From: Henricia sp. BOLD:AAB3569
Lineage: Eukaryota > Echinodermata > Asteroidea > Spinulosida > Echinasteridae
Assembly (NCBI GenBank): GCA_037783545.1
Contig: JBBELK010000364.1
Coordinates: forward strand, 646,680-710,679
DNA length: 64,000 nucleotides
Direction: 5' to 3'
Positions 24,748-36,182 of the stretch are shown here, one piece after another. A program made the translations under genes and the position numbers. Positions within the stretch are counted from its first letter, which is position 1. Each line of letters begins with the position of its first letter. The notes below the pieces were generated by a model, which worked only from the letters and a program-made list of their open reading frames with translations, was not told the origin of the DNA and made no database searches.

Positions 24748-26907
24748 TTTTATTATTATTTATTATTCCTTTCTTTACCCAGGGTATGCCGAAACAGCAT
24801 AAATGCTGGTTTCCATTCGGGCCCTGCATCCTAAAAATAAGTTTAAAACGGATACAATAGATAAACAATTTAAGTATAAATGTGGTTAAGATAAAACTAT
24901 GATAAAACACCGGTTATAAGTATAAAAATAAAAACAATTAGAAACCAACTTAAGCACAATAATGAAATAAAATACACAAATTAAATTAAATTTAAATAAA
25001 AATTACAAATTACAAATTAAAATAACTATATACGATTACTATATACACAATTAAAAATTATCCCCAAATACCTTGGCATGGCGAGACGAAGTGCATTAAA
25101 TCTTGATTAACATTAATTTTAGGAGTTGTGATTTAAATTTGGCAAGAGAATCAGTATTTCTTAGGTTTGTTGGCAAGTTGTTCCACTCTCTCGCCCCGAG
25201 TACTGGAAAACTATGACGGTAATTTTCTTTACGTGAAAAGGGAATTCTTAAAATCAAATTGTGGCTTTGCCTCGTCGAACGGCCATGAACAAAGAATGAG
25301 AATAAATTCGCCATGTAACCTGGAGTCAGTTGATGTAAACATTTATAGACAAGGGTGAGTTTCTTTAAACGCACTCTGTCAGCAAACGGCAGCCAGTTAA
25401 GTGTTTGATACATCTCAGCAGACGAAGTGAGATAAGGACATCCAAGTATCGTTCTGGCTGCGCGCTTGAGGAGTTTATTAAGGGTGTCATTGTGGTGCTG
25501 ATAGCGGCCTCCCCAAATTGTAGAACAATAATCCAGAGTTGGCATGAAAATTGTTTGAATAAGAGTGCGCATGCTATTTTTCGGAACGCAATGGCGTATT
25601 CTCCGTAACATGCCCAATTTGGAGGAGGCGTTAGCTTTCATATAGTCCACGTGGGGGGACCACGTGAGCAGTTCATCCACAATAACCCCCAGGCATTTAT
25701 AAGATTGTACTCTGTCAACCGACTCATTATTGATAATGATATTAAGGTTAGCTGAAACTGCCTTACGGCCGGAGCTAATTACCATACATTTAGTTTTTCC
25801 GGCATTAATGGTCAGCTTGTTTTTTGATGCCCAATTGAAAATTTTGCACATGGCTGTGTTCAGGCTGTTCTCAATCTCAGTAGGATTCGTTGAGCTACAC
25901 GTTATAGTGGAATCATCAGCATACATATACAAATTACAGTTAGGTGGAATACAGTTTACCATGTCACTCGTATATATAAGAAACAAAAGGGGCCCGAGAA
26001 TGGAACCCTGCGGCACACCGACATTTACTGGGAGAACATTAGACAGACAGCTTTTAATGCGAACTGATTGTTCACGCCCACTTAAGTAAGATTTAAACCA
26101 GTTTAACGCAGGTGTCGACAGGCTGTGGTAATTTAACTTATCCAATAAAATGGCGTGATTAACTGAATCAAATGCCTTACTAAGATCGATAAAAACAACG
26201 CCAGTAACCTCTCCTTTATCTTTCGCACATTGACAATTATTGATAAGGTCATGGAGCATTGTCTCAGTTGAGTGAAATGGCCTAAAGCCTGATTGGCATG
26301 CCGGTATCATTTCATGTTCTTCAAGAAAAGAATACAGGTCATTATGCAACGCTCTCTCTAGGATTTTTGAGACAAGTGGCAAAATAGATATTGGTCTGTA
26401 GTTGGTAATGCTGCTTTTGTCACCGCCTTTGTGTATCGGTGTTACCGAAGCCTGTTTCCATGAGGTTGGATAATGCCCGGATCTAACCGACAAGTTCATG
26501 ATATACGCCAAGGTCTCAGATACATATGGGCTAGCGAGTTTTAAAATTCGGACACTGAGACCATCTGGACCTGTGGACTTTGTATTAGACATCTTGTCTA
26601 TTTGCTTCCGTACAAAGGCCACAGTTATTTCCGAAAGAGTTAATTTTTCGAGACTGCGGTGCTCTATAGCGGTTTTGTTGTTAAAGTCTGCTTTGTTAGA
26701 AACATTATTTTGTGCATTACCGGCCGCGCGCTCGCCAATTGTCTTAAAATGTTGATTGAACGCATCCACAATATCTTGGGGATTATCAAGATGATCGCCA
26801 TTGGAATTGACAATGCAGTTGGGAATCGCGTTTGTCTTGCCAGGGAGAAGTCCCTTACATGTTCTCCAAAAGCCAGAAGAATTCCCCTTAGTGGACTCAA
26901 GACGACA
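24748..26907 (-). mobile_element. Non-LTR retrotransposon (LINE, Jockey/CR1-like), 5' truncated
   Basis: About 2.16 kb on the minus strand. The 3' end is a short AT microsatellite tail (AATAATAAATAATAATAAA) near 24,750-24,775, preceded by ~320 bp of untranslated sequence and the reverse transcriptase frame. The element stops at about 26,907, inside the linker between endonuclease and RT, so the endonuclease and ORF1 are missing. This is typical of aborted target-primed reverse transcription. It sits inside an older foldback repeat. Confidence 0.9.
25096..26907 (-). CDS. LINE reverse transcriptase ORF, N-terminally truncated
   Basis: An uninterrupted frame of about 603 codons ending at 25,096. 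It opens with the linker motif KGNSSGFWRTCKG seen before RT in these LINEs. Counting from the GTG at 26,769: NYRPISILPLVSKILE at about 123-138, FIDLSKAFD (first catalytic Asp) at about 193-201, VGVPQGSILGPLLFL at 250-264 and YMYADDS (catalytic Asp pair) at 281-287. The C-terminal part holds LDYCSTIWG and LKRAARTILG, then the LNWLP region, as in Jockey/CR1-type elements. The catalytic residues are intact and the frame is unbroken, so the insertion looks young. It lacks the endonuclease and cannot move by itself. Confidence 0.93.
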   Translation of the reverse strand, partial: CRLESTKGNSSGFWRTCKGLLPGKTNAIPNCIVNSNGDHLDNPQDIVDAFNQHFKTIGERAAGNAQNNVSNKADFNNKTAIEHRSLEKLTLSEITVAFVRKQIDKMSNTKSTGPDGLSVRILKLASPYVSETLAYIMNLSVRSGHYPTSWKQASVTPIHKGGDKSSITNYRPISILPLVSKILERALHNDLYSFLEEHEMIPACQSGFRPFHSTETMLHDLINNCQCAKDKGEVTGVVFIDLSKAFDSVNHAILLDKLNYHSLSTPALNWFKSYLSGREQSVRIKSCLSNVLPVNVGVPQGSILGPLLFLIYTSDMVNCIPPNCNLYMYADDSTITCSSTNPTEIENSLNTAMCKIFNWASKNKLTINAGKTKCMVISSGRKAVSANLNIIINNESVDRVQSYKCLGVIVDELLTWSPHVDYMKANASSKLGMLRRIRHCVPKNSMRTLIQTIFMPTLDYCSTIWGGRYQHHNDTLNKLLKRAARTILGCPYLTSSAEMYQTLNWLPFADRVRLKKLTLVYKCLHQLTPGYMANLFSFFVHGRSTRQSHNLILRIPFSRKENYRHSFPVLGAREWNNLPTNLRNTDSLAKFKSQLLKLMLIKI

Positions 26908-27052
26908 TCAAATATTGTTATTGTTAAAATAAAATGAAGCTAATAACTTCTTTGTTTTGTAAGATATCCGCAAGATTGTGTTTTGTGTTGAAAATTTCAG
27001 TTCATTTGCAACGTATACAAACTGCACGCGTTTTTTACTGTTGTACGGTACA

Positions 27053-28276
27053 CAGCGTTCGAAATAGCACTGGTCCGTTGGCCAAATGACAGTTGAAATC
27101 GTCTCGGGCCAGCTAGAAAGCCTCCCCAAATGGTCCGTTTGTCCAGTTGAATTCAAATAGACCCATGCCATGTATGTGAAATTTCCGCGTTAATTTCCTT
27201 AATACGCTTTTTTTTTGCATGTTTCCGCATTTTTGTTGAGCGTGGCAGATTTTATTTTCCGTTTTTTCTACGCACGCACGGTCGTCGTCCATCTTGTTTT
27301 TACCAAGCAAGAAAACAACGCCCTCTATTGACAGTAAATACATGTAGACTTGTGCAAGTCTATGACATTTCCGTCCGCACCAAGACACTCCTGTGCGTGC
27401 GTGATTGCATGCAAACTGGGCACGCGTGCAGACCGCGATTGCAACGAGTCGCGATTCAGACTTCTGCAAGTCTAGTTACCAAGATGGCGCCTGAAACGTC
27501 CGTGTAGTGTGTCGTGTGCGCGCGTGTTTTTGCATGAACTGCAAAAACTGAACTGTGTGTCGTGTCGCCCGCTGCGCCTAGAGTTGACCGGCCGCTCTCG
27601 CTGGCAGGTTTGCTGACACGGCCTGCCTGGCCTGCAGTCCTTGCCCCGTCCATCCATGGCACAGCCGTGCCGTGCAGTGATAATTTTAAAGTGGAACGGA
27701 TACTGGCCGTGTCCGTTAGCGATGTCGATCCTGCAGATCGTGCAGTTCCCGGGCCGGGAAGCGGCCTGGTCTATGTGAAAAAGTTTTACCAGACCGACCA
27801 GACTGTCGCAGTGGATTTGGGTTGTAAGATTGCAGCTTATTGACTCCCAGAAAGTGAAAATGTAATGAAAAGTCATCATACAAAAATGTACTAACTGCGG
27901 ATAAATGTTGACAAATATTTTGTTTTTTTAAATGTCGGCCTTCATAAAGTTTTTGCATTAAAAATATTTAAATGTGCACAAAAACATGAATCCATGTGAG
28001 TTTGTAACAAAGGAGCCTTTTTTTAAGACCCAAGAATACCGGTAGCTCAAAAATTCACCACACATTTTCAAACTTGTTCTGGGGAGAACCTTAATGACTA
28101 TCAAACTTTCCTAGTTTATTCACTCTTTATTGTAAACACTAAAGGTCGACTGTGTGTAAAATAAACAACCAGAATTGAAATTTGAACCGGGCCACTTGAA
28201 ACGCCAACGGGCCAGTCAAAACTTAAGCCAACTGGTCCTGGTGGCCAGTTAGGAAAAAAGTTAAGGGCGAACGCTG
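27053..28276. mobile_element. Inverted-repeat element with CAGCGTTCG ends
   Basis: Ends CAGCGTTCG and CGAACGCTG, flanked by GGTACA on both sides (27,047-27,052 and 28,277-28,282). Subterminal words of the TGGTCC/GGCCAG type recur at both ends in inverted order (for example near 27,071 and 28,225-28,250). It interrupts the same older repeat as the LINE. Open frames of about 100 codons on both strands (27,472-27,879) have no recognised domain. Superfamily not assigned. Confidence 0.6.
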
Positions 28277-28472
28277 GGTACAGTATTTTTTGTTACTGTA
28301 TTCATGCGTGCATTGTGCACACACGTACAGTGCATTCACTTGCTGTATGATACGAGCGTATGCGTGTGCTTTAGATTGGGCCCCTGTGCTACAGAGTAAC
28401 TATCAGAAACGCACAGTATCCGGAAAAGCTTCATTTTATGTAATAATTATATAATATTGGATGGCTTTGAGA

Positions 28473-28569
28473 GTGATATGAGAATATACCGCACAAGTCA
28501 TGAAAATACTGAACGAACCGAAGGCGAGTTCGGTATTTTCATGACGAGTGTGGTATATTCTCATATCAC
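28473..28569. mobile_element. Foldback repeat, intact copy
   Basis: A hairpin with ~40-bp arms: GTGATATGAGAATATACC at the left and its near-complement at the right, with a short loop around 28,515. The flanking 28,440-29,000 resembles the pieces left at 26,940-27,046 and 28,283-28,440, so a larger repeat surrounds the hairpin. Confidence 0.7.
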
Positions 28570-29009
28570 ATCTCTGTTTTGTGCTGAAAACATCAGTTCT
28601 TTTCACGGTTTACAAATGCATGTGCTTTTGTTGCTGTTGTACAGTATTTTTTGTTACTGTACTCTGGCGCGCCTTGCACACACCCGCAATCCATACCCTC
28701 GATCTATGACGCGTGCGTATGTAATATGCGCTTGTTCTCCCAAACAATCATGGACGTTTTAGGGAGGTCTAACAAAGAGAACAATATCGTCCGCGATTGG
28801 CAAGCGAACGTCCGCGATTCGCTCCTGTACAAAACCAACGAGAGTAAGGAAAAATAGACTATGTCCAAACAAAGGAACAAAGGGACGTCTGCGATTGTCA
28901 GTGAGTTCACACCTATATATGTTCGTGGTGGGCACAGCGTGCATGCACATCGAATCTGGGCTCTGTGCTGCACAGTAACATAAACGCACGTTATGAATGT
29001 ACATGTAAT

Positions 29010-29621
29010 GCGCATGTAAAAATAAACTGTAAATTAGGGAATAAAAGTGGGTTTAAAACTGGCTAGGGGCCTGGACACCAATAATGGCCCGAGCCTTAAA
29101 AAGAGTTCAAGACTGGCCGGGCCTTTATCGTACATTTAAGACTGGCCATGTGACGTGCTGTCAGCCAACAGGGATGCCTAAATTGTCTAAGGTATTTATT
29201 AACGTAATTTAACAATCAACAGCAATAACTCTATATGGACATGTAACTCTTTACAATAGACCTACATGTAATAAGATATGACGTCAACAATGGAAACAAA
29301 ACAACTTCGCACAAGAGGCTCATTGAATTGTTTGGAGTACAATAATAAAACTGCATATGCAGTATATTATTGCTCCGTGAATTTAACATGGTATGTACCG
29401 GTATGCCCTACGGAGGTGGCGCTAGTACCAGGGGCTAACTGCATCCCAATGAGTTGAAAAGGTGCAATATAAACTATGAATTTGATGCACGTAAACATAA
29501 ACACACCGAGTGGCGCTTCATCCTTCACGTTTGCTACATCATCTCGCTTGCGGGCTATTTACTAGCACTCATGACATTTATAGGTTATTGGAATGAGGTT
29601 ACTCTACCGGTACATGTACAT
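29010..29621. other. Unassigned intron sequence
   Basis: No exon, hairpin or transposon end recognised. Some inverted GGCC-rich words occur near 29,060-29,130. Confidence 0.45.
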
Positions 29622-29970
29622 GGGTAATTCCTAAAATTAGGGGTCCAAAATTGTTGGTGTTCCAGTTACCTACGACACCCTCTGCTTAAAAAATCACCAC
29701 TTATGATCACAAATTCTCAGTAATAGACTAAGGCCTGTGATTATAGGGGCAGCATCAGTTTTTTAAATATTTTGTTCTCTGATTCCTGAAAAATATTTAA
29801 AACAAAAGACCATAAAGGCTTATAATTTGTTCCATGGTATTGAATAGGAGTTTGGTGTCCCGGGTTACCTACGCCAATGACAATTGGCTGTAGAATGAGT
29901 TTGCATTAACTTTGGTGCCAAATCTACACACAAACGTTAAATTTAAGCGGCATTTGTTGAAATAATAATA

Positions 29971-32191
29971 CCGTAATTTTCGGAATATAAGCCGCCCGGG
30001 GTATAAGCCGCGACTCCCGAAAATTCCAGAAACAAGATTCACCGTCGGCGTATAAGCCGCCCGGCTTATTAGCCGCACCATTTTGTCGGCCACAGATCGA
30101 CCACAAAGAACTGCCGCCGTAAGTGCCTCACCGCGGGCCACGTGCGCGCGACCACGCACTATAGTCACACTCTCTGTCGGCACGGCATGTCACCTCAAAG
30201 AGAGCTTTGTGGTCCAGGTTGTTTTGATGACAGCACACTCAAGAGAAAATCTTATTGAAATCAAGAAGTGGCTTTATCGGAAAAGGCGTTACATGTTTAT
30301 AATAAGTTATAGCAAGGTGCAATGCACTCAAAGTAGGCTAATCTTGTTTCAGTTTGTTTTGTAAATAGATAAAGTACATGTAACTTGACATATTTTTAAA
30401 ATGCCTTGGAATGTGCATAATAAGAAATCTCCAAAAAATAAAGGAGAGTAGAAGACATTGATGACGAAGGCCGCAAGCCATCAAGATGTTCGCTGGATTC
30501 TCCGACGGCGGCCGCACCAGGCCGGTAGGCAATGCACAAACACGGTAAGTGAAAGCAGGGCTTCGTTCCAAATACGCGCACATTGTTAAACGTTTGCAAC
30601 GTTCGCCAACAACATAGTATACCCAGCTTGTACGCATCAAAGAGCACTAGACCATAGGCGAACGTTGCCAACGTACGTTCGCATGAGTGGAACGCAGCTC
30701 ACGTGTACAAATTGTACACTGCTTTCGCCCGGGCCCGACGCATATGCTATGCATGTACGATAATAGCCGGCCGAGTCTCTCCATTACGCGCACCGCGATT
30801 GGCTATTTTCATTGCACATGGTGACTTGGCGATTTTGATCTCACCGGCCAAAATAAAATATGCCAAACGTTTTATGTTTGATTGCTTTCGTATTGTCTGC
30901 CACTACATTGCATTTGTCATGCGTTTGGGTCCATCACGATTAAACTAAAAACGCAAAGGACAGTGACAAAGAATTAGACATTGTACTGGACCAGATGGAC
31001 GGGGGTTTAGACCGAAGCTGCAACATCAATAATTGGACGGTTCATGGGGCCTCTCCATTTTTGCAAAAAGAGTTTATAAATAAGAAAACCAGCTTCACGG
31101 TGGTTCTTGCCTGCACGGCCAGCGGCAAAAAACTGAAGCCGATGGTCATCATAATGGGCGTCTTGAGCGGAGTATACCAAGGCTGTGCAAACGCTGTGCC
31201 TTCTTTTTTTTCGAATTTGGTTATCTCAATAGATCGTTCTATGTTGATTCACTATACATCATTCAAAATTACTTGAAAAAGAAGATTGCAACTGACATAA
31301 AGGGGCTTCATGGGAATTGGGTGATATTAATATTTGTAATTCAGCGGAAAAAGAATGCTACATAGATCTATCGTCCTTTGCTTGGTACAGGTATTTTCTC
31401 GATGATTTCTCGCATTTGCGTCCGCCCCATATTTTTGTTCACGACGCCACTATAGTTCATTCACCCCCATTGTATCAATGGCGGTGAATGAACTATGGCG
31501 GCGTCGTGTTCCGAATTTACCTTTGACCTCGCCACCGCGCGCGAGATACCGAAAAGGCTTATTAAAATAGGGGACCGTTTGCCTGCCTGGTACACGTATG
31601 CCGCTTGGGCGAAATGGCTTTTGGGCGAAGGGGCTCAAGTTGGGCAAAGTTACTGTACATTGTTGGAAAAACATCGTTAATTAAAATTACTTGTAAAGAT
31701 TTTCCATCTAAAACACACATTTTCACAGACAATGACAAACACAGAACTCTTTGGATTTTAAAACAACGCCAACTAAAAGTAAAGAATTGAAGAAAACACG
31801 AAAGGAACAGACGCACCAAACGATTTGTTTGGCGTTGGACAAGTATTCACGACCGATGGCATGGTACGATGGCGAACTGGTTGCCTGCGCTTGTGCTGTG
31901 TCACATCGATGTATGGGTCACCAACGAAAATCGGTACACTGCACCTGGGAAAATTGCACACCTTTTCGTGCGCGTGCGACGGCCTTCAACATCGTTTTTT
32001 GCCAATAAAAAATTCCCATAAAAGATTGATAGAATTATTTCAGGAACTACATTACATAATGTATATATGAGCATATCATGATTTTTATCTTTAGAGCTCG
32101 GCGTATAAGCCGCCCGGTTTATAAGCCCCCGGGAAACTTTTTTTTTGCAAAATCAACGTATAAGCCGCGGCTTATATTCCGAAAATTACGG
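29971..32191 (+). mobile_element. Pogo/Tigger-like DNA transposon, decayed, nested
   Basis: Starts CCGTAATTTTCGGAATATAA and ends with its complement CTTATATTCCGAAAATTACGG, flanked by TA on both sides (29,969-29,970 and 32,192-32,193). The GTATAAGCCGC word recurs in both subterminal regions. The interior has scattered transposase-like pieces, for instance TVVLACTASGKKLKPMVI at about 31,095-31,150, a string typical of the DDE region of Tigger/pogo proteins, and a KRKSY stretch near 30,260. Stops interrupt the frames and no intact protein remains. The uninterrupted sister of the host element at 61,499 shows the empty site. Confidence 0.78.
31438..31510. repeat. Hairpin inside the pogo-like element
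   Basis: CACGACGCCACTATAGTTCA and a near-complement GAACTATGGCGGCGTCGTG lie ~25 bp apart around GGGGGTGAATG-type bases. It may be a further tiny insertion or a structural part of the element. Confidence 0.5.
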
Positions 32192-32307
32192 TAATTATTT
32201 TCTACTGGGAAACCACTTTCAATCACTAAAAACACTTGGAAATCTTAAAAAGCATGTCACTTTTGGACCCTTAATTTTGGGAATTACCCACATAGCGTTT
32301 TCATTAC

Positions 32308-32577
32308 CTCGGGTTGACACCGTCACTGGGAATGTGCAAACTGCAGGGGAATTGGCAGCATTGGGGTCCGTGAACTCATAGCGAACCTGGGTGGTGCCCA
32401 CTGGAAACAAACGGTTCGGTGCGTGAGAGCGCCAGGAACGACGTACAATCAAGTTGTTGTCGGTCGCTGTGGGCTCGGTCCATGTTGCTACCTGGTTAAA
32501 TACATTCATAAGCACTTGAACGGTGACGCCATTTGTCGGGCAGCCGAGTACTGTTGGTATAGTAGTATCACCAATCG
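32308..32577 (-). CDS. HYR domain exon 2
   Basis: A 270-bp exon (90 codons), acceptor TTTCCCCAG at 32,578 and donor CCCGAG|GTAATG at 32,308, phase 1 at both ends. The domain is canonical: VLGCPTNGVTV, then VATWTEPTATDNN, SHAPNRLFPVGTTQVRYEFTD and PAVCTFPVTV, with both Cys, the Trp, the WxxPxAxD segment and the FPVGTTxVxY strand. It is the third coding exon in the proposed model. The donor is only 18 bp from the end of a transposon (29,622-32,289) that carries a nested pogo-like element, so the intron to the next exon has swollen to about 8.2 kb. Confidence 0.9.
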
Positions 32578-33479
32578 CTGGGGAAATAAATTTAACAAAA
32601 AATGCAACTTTAAATTTCTTGTAGTGTAGAGTGGCTCACACGTGTAAACCTTCAGTATAGTTGATATTGCTATTCACAAGATTCTTTGGAAGTTAAAGGA
32701 GCTTGTTTAGAAATGAATTTTGCTCTAACCTAACAATCACATAAAATACTTCCCCAAAATGCTATCCATGGGAAGAAAACAGGAAATGTGCAATCTCCAA
32801 CTTGGATGTGGAAGCAAAAAGGGTTGGTGTAATCACTGCACTGCTTTATGTTACATGTACAACTGGATAAATTAGTTTACAAAACGTCTGTGGTTTTTGA
32901 CAATATCCTCATCACCCGTGAACAAAAATGGGGAGGGGTCAAAATGTGATTTGGACATAGGGGCTGGGCAATTTATCACGTTCACAGACGCCATCTTCGT
33001 AGGAAAAATGCCACTGCGTATTGAACACCATAAAGTACGCGCACGCACACGCTGGAATATGTTCCAAACACGCACGTGTGTTGCTCGAAATTTGTTCAAA
33101 ATACGGCGCAACCGATGCGCGTCACACAAAAACTTTTATATAACATGTATATAGTATAGGTTTTATGCATTATGTCCCAGGTAGTGAGCGGGTATGGAAT
33201 TCTGTCCTTAAAAAATCTCACGACTGTTTATAATATTACTCACATAGGTACATGTACATGTAGAAGTTTGGATTTTTGAAGGTTTGGAAATTTGAAAATT
33301 TTGCATATTGCTTTTAACACCACCACACTGCTTAAGCGCTAGCTAAAAACGTGTGCTTACTGTAGCAGAAACGTTGTGCTAACTTTACTGCTATTTCACG
33401 GCCATGGTACCAGTATTCATATTATGAAATCAAAGCATCGCATGAATTTGCATTCACATATTTTTGTGTAAAGTATAAA
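32578..33479. other. Intron between HYR exons 2 and 1, proximal part
   Basis: About 900 bp. No exon or transposon ends recognised; short alternating purine/pyrimidine words such as TACATGTACATG occur near 33,250. Confidence 0.5.
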
Positions 33480-33799
33480 GGGCCATCTACACGGTCGAGC
33501 AACATTTGTTGGCCAACAAGGTCCAACATCTGTATGACGATGGCAGCCGACCGACAATGCCCAACATCATCCAACAAGTTGGTCCATGTTGGAAAATGTA
33601 GCCGTCAACCGACTTTGTTGGAGCTTGTTGGAGAAACGGGCCAATAGCAGATTAGAACGCCTGTCCCGTGAAGGCAGCAGTCGAGATATGATGGAACATG
33701 TTGGATCACGCGGTTGAGCACATCCATGTACCACCCAATAAGTTCCTACTTCATGTTGGTCCTTGTTGGCCAACTAAAGTTTGCTCATGTAGACGGGCC
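33480..33799. mobile_element. Palindromic MITE with long inverted repeats
   Basis: The left end GGCCATCTACACGG...TTGTTGGCCAACAAGG is repeated in inverted form at the right (CCTTGTTGGCCAACTAAAG...TAGACGGGCC), so arms of ~50 bp pair over most of their length. Inner words TGTTGGA and TCCAACA recur through the element. No coding. The target duplication is unclear (ATAAAG versus ATTAAAG), so the superfamily is not assigned. Confidence 0.8.
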
Positions 33800-33805
33800 T
33801 ATTAA

Positions 33806-34510
33806 AGGGGCTATGTCACGGTTTGCGCATGCGCCAAATCCTTTCATATTTTGACATACGTGTAGGCTCAGATGAATGTAGTGCAATTTCGTGCACAACG
33901 CCATTGATGCGTGTGCTATAGTTGTGTACATCGTGTACTTAGCACGTGCCGCATGGGCAGTGTGTTCGTTCATGAGTGTTTACAATACGCAGAATTCAAC
34001 TACATTGTGCATCGTGTGCGCGCATTTGTTCGATTTGGCATCGCGATTGCGCGATTAATGTCTGGCAAAACAAAATCGTACAGCGGTGGCGGCCACTGTG
34101 TCTTTCCAAGGACAGAAGGTATGGTCAGGACCAAATAAGCATGTCAGTTTTGATGGAAAACAAGGTTAAGTAAATTGCTGTATCCAACCATGTCATTCAT
34201 ATCATTCGCTGCCGTTTCTGTCATGTTTTGTGGAGTTTTTTGATGGGATGAAAAAACTATATTTTTAACGACGTCCGCACGCACGGTGATGTCGATGTTT
34301 GGCGGCTTAAAAATACGGCAAACAGTGCGATTCCAAGTAAAAAGTAATGCATCAGAACATCCCGGACGTTGACAAGTACACCACTGCCAAAATTACTAAA
34401 GAATTATAAGGGATGGCAAAGATTGTGCAAAACCTGGCGACAAAACTTGAAAAAGTTAGCCACACTTTTTCAAGTTTTGCTGCGCATGTGCAAACCGTGA
34501 CACAGCCCCT
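33806..34510. mobile_element. TTAA-flanked MITE (705 bp), AGGGGCTATGTCACGG ends
   Basis: TTAA at 33,802-33,805 and 34,511-34,514. Terminal repeats AGGGGCTATGTCACGGTTTG and its inverted copy CAAACCGTGACACAGCCCCT, ~29 bp in all. TTAA duplications plus AGG ends are the signature of Kolobok/T2-type elements. It lies next to the donor of the HYR exon at 34,533. Confidence 0.88.
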
Positions 34511-34532
34511 TTAAGCCTTTCAGTAGTCTTAC

Positions 34533-34823
34533 CTGGGACACGTACGAAGAAAGTACAGAATGCAGTATTTTGTGGTGGTACTGCATTATCTATGAACCGG
34601 AAACCGATGGTGGTGAAGCCGTAGCGATACTGACCACCAGAGACTCGTCCATACAGGTTGGTACTAATTGCCACTGGGCTGAACTGATTGTTTGCTAGGA
34701 GGTTGAAGGCAGTGACCGCGGGGGTCCAGGATGCAAATGCCGTCTGTTGACTGTTGGCTGCAGCTATAGCACCTCCTGATATATCATCCATTGGGCAGTC
34801 AAAGACCTGAGGAGGCACAGTGT
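34533..34823 (-). CDS. HYR domain exon 1 (first HYR repeat)
   Basis: A 291-bp exon (97 codons) with a pyrimidine-rich acceptor ending TTTCAG at 34,824 and a donor CCAG|GTAAGACT at 34,533, phase 1 on both sides. It encodes a full HYR (hyalin repeat) module: TVPPQVFDCP opens the domain, FASWTPA carries the conserved Trp, IGFRFID sits in the place of the usual V-x-Y-x-A-x-D strand, and AFCTFFVRV is the second Cys and final strand. HYR domains are extracellular immunoglobulin-like adhesion modules, known from sea urchin hyalin and from SVEP1-type and sushi-linked proteins. It is slightly longer than the usual ~82 residues because of a QFSPVAISTNLYGRVSGG insertion. A 705-bp TTAA-flanked MITE ends 18 bp beyond the donor. 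Confidence 0.85.
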
Positions 34824-35449
34824 CTGAAAGAAAAAAGAAAGAAAACAAATTGGGTTGTCTTACGTGTCAATAAGCTTACCGGGAGTTCACAAACAAGCCC
34901 ACGTTAACACTAGCAGCGACTACAAACCATTTTTTAAAATGTTCCAAAGTACACGTTGAAGAGGATTTTTTTTTATCGTATCAATTCCGCATTGTGGTTT
35001 GATTATACGACAAAAACATATTTACAAGATGGTGAAAATCGTTTGGTACTTTTTTCCGTATAAATTGAACAAAGATTTGAAGGAAATTACCTTCTAGAAT
35101 CAACAGACAATCTAATTCTAAGATATAGCCCTACTTCCCACTTGCACTTTTTTCGCAAATGAAGCTTTTTTTCTATAAAAAAAAAATAAAAAAATCACAT
35201 TTTCTCCTTCAAAAATTTAGTTTAACCTCTGTTGTCGCGTTTACGCACGGACCACTCGCGCCGTAATTTTGTGCATTACTTTATGCAGTAATTGTATCAT
35301 TTATCTCTAGGCTATTTCCGAAATAGGGTATTTCTAGGGTATATAGCCTACAGGGTATTTCCGAAAGTAGGCATCGCACGATGCTCTACCTAATGTGTAT
35401 CTGTTTTCAGCAAAGTAAGGTAACAATCTGACAATAGGGCGAGTTTTAC
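34824..35449. other. Intron 1 sequence, partly a diverged MITE
   Basis: From about 35,041 the sequence (CCGTATAAATTGAACAAAGA...) matches the left part of the CGTATACATTGAAC repeat family described at 35,894 and 36,843. The other end could not be placed. Confidence 0.45.
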
Positions 35450-35506
35450 GGCTGCGTATTTCGTGGCACGAATTTGGCGCGCGCGCATTGCTGACGAGCC
35501 TTGCCT
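35450..35506. mobile_element. Half copy of the 135-bp palindromic TTAA MITE
   Basis: Right arm only, ending GCTGACGAGCCTTGCCTTTAA. See the complete copy at 36,626. Confidence 0.7.
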
Positions 35507-36182
35507 TTAATTTTGAATTTGTTTCATATTTACCCTATAGATATTCAAACTATTTATTCTATTTACTTATTCGTACTTTGCTGTGAGTGGATCAGCAGGT
35601 ATTTTACTAGGTTACAGTGTTTTGTATACCTTTTTGTTTTGTTATATTGTCTTTTTGGCCGAATAAAGCATAAGAATAAGAAACTGTGTAGTTTTAATGC
35701 ACCTGTTGTCCAATTTGTTCGCGAAAGGCCCACCGCGCGCAACGCCGATGTGGCCGCAAGCCTGTAGCGCTAACCTAAGTAACCTACATTTCCAAATTTA
35801 TGTTTTTGCACTTAGCTTGCGCTGTTGCAATCCCATAATTAACTACATGTATCATAGCCATTCATTAGTGCGTTACAGTTACCGTAAATATAGCCGGTAT
35901 TTTTTCAGTATACATTGAACAAAGATTTGAAGGATATTACATCCTGGAATCAACAGATAATCAAATTTTAAGATATACTTCCTACTTGCACTTTTATGAC
36001 TTTTGTTGCAACTGTTGCTTTTCTGTAAAAAAAAATCACATTCTCTACTTCAAAAATTGCATTCAGTTACTGAGTTAGTGCACGCACAAGATAACTATTT
36101 TAACCATACTTTATGCAGTAATTTTATCATTTATTTATCTCAGAAATGCAACATTTCCGACGGTCAGAAGTGCCTATATTAA

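Larger units (their letters stand above)
29622..32289. mobile_element. Inverted-repeat element with 4-bp duplications, host of a nested transposon
   Basis: Terminal repeats GGGTAATTCCTAAAATTAGG and the inverted form near 32,262-32,289. Flanked by ACAT at 29,618-29,621 and 32,290-32,293. Without the nested insertion (29,971-32,191) it is about 447 bp and matches the uninterrupted copy at 61,499-61,948. Its right end lies 18 bp beyond the donor of the HYR exon at 32,308. Confidence 0.88.
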
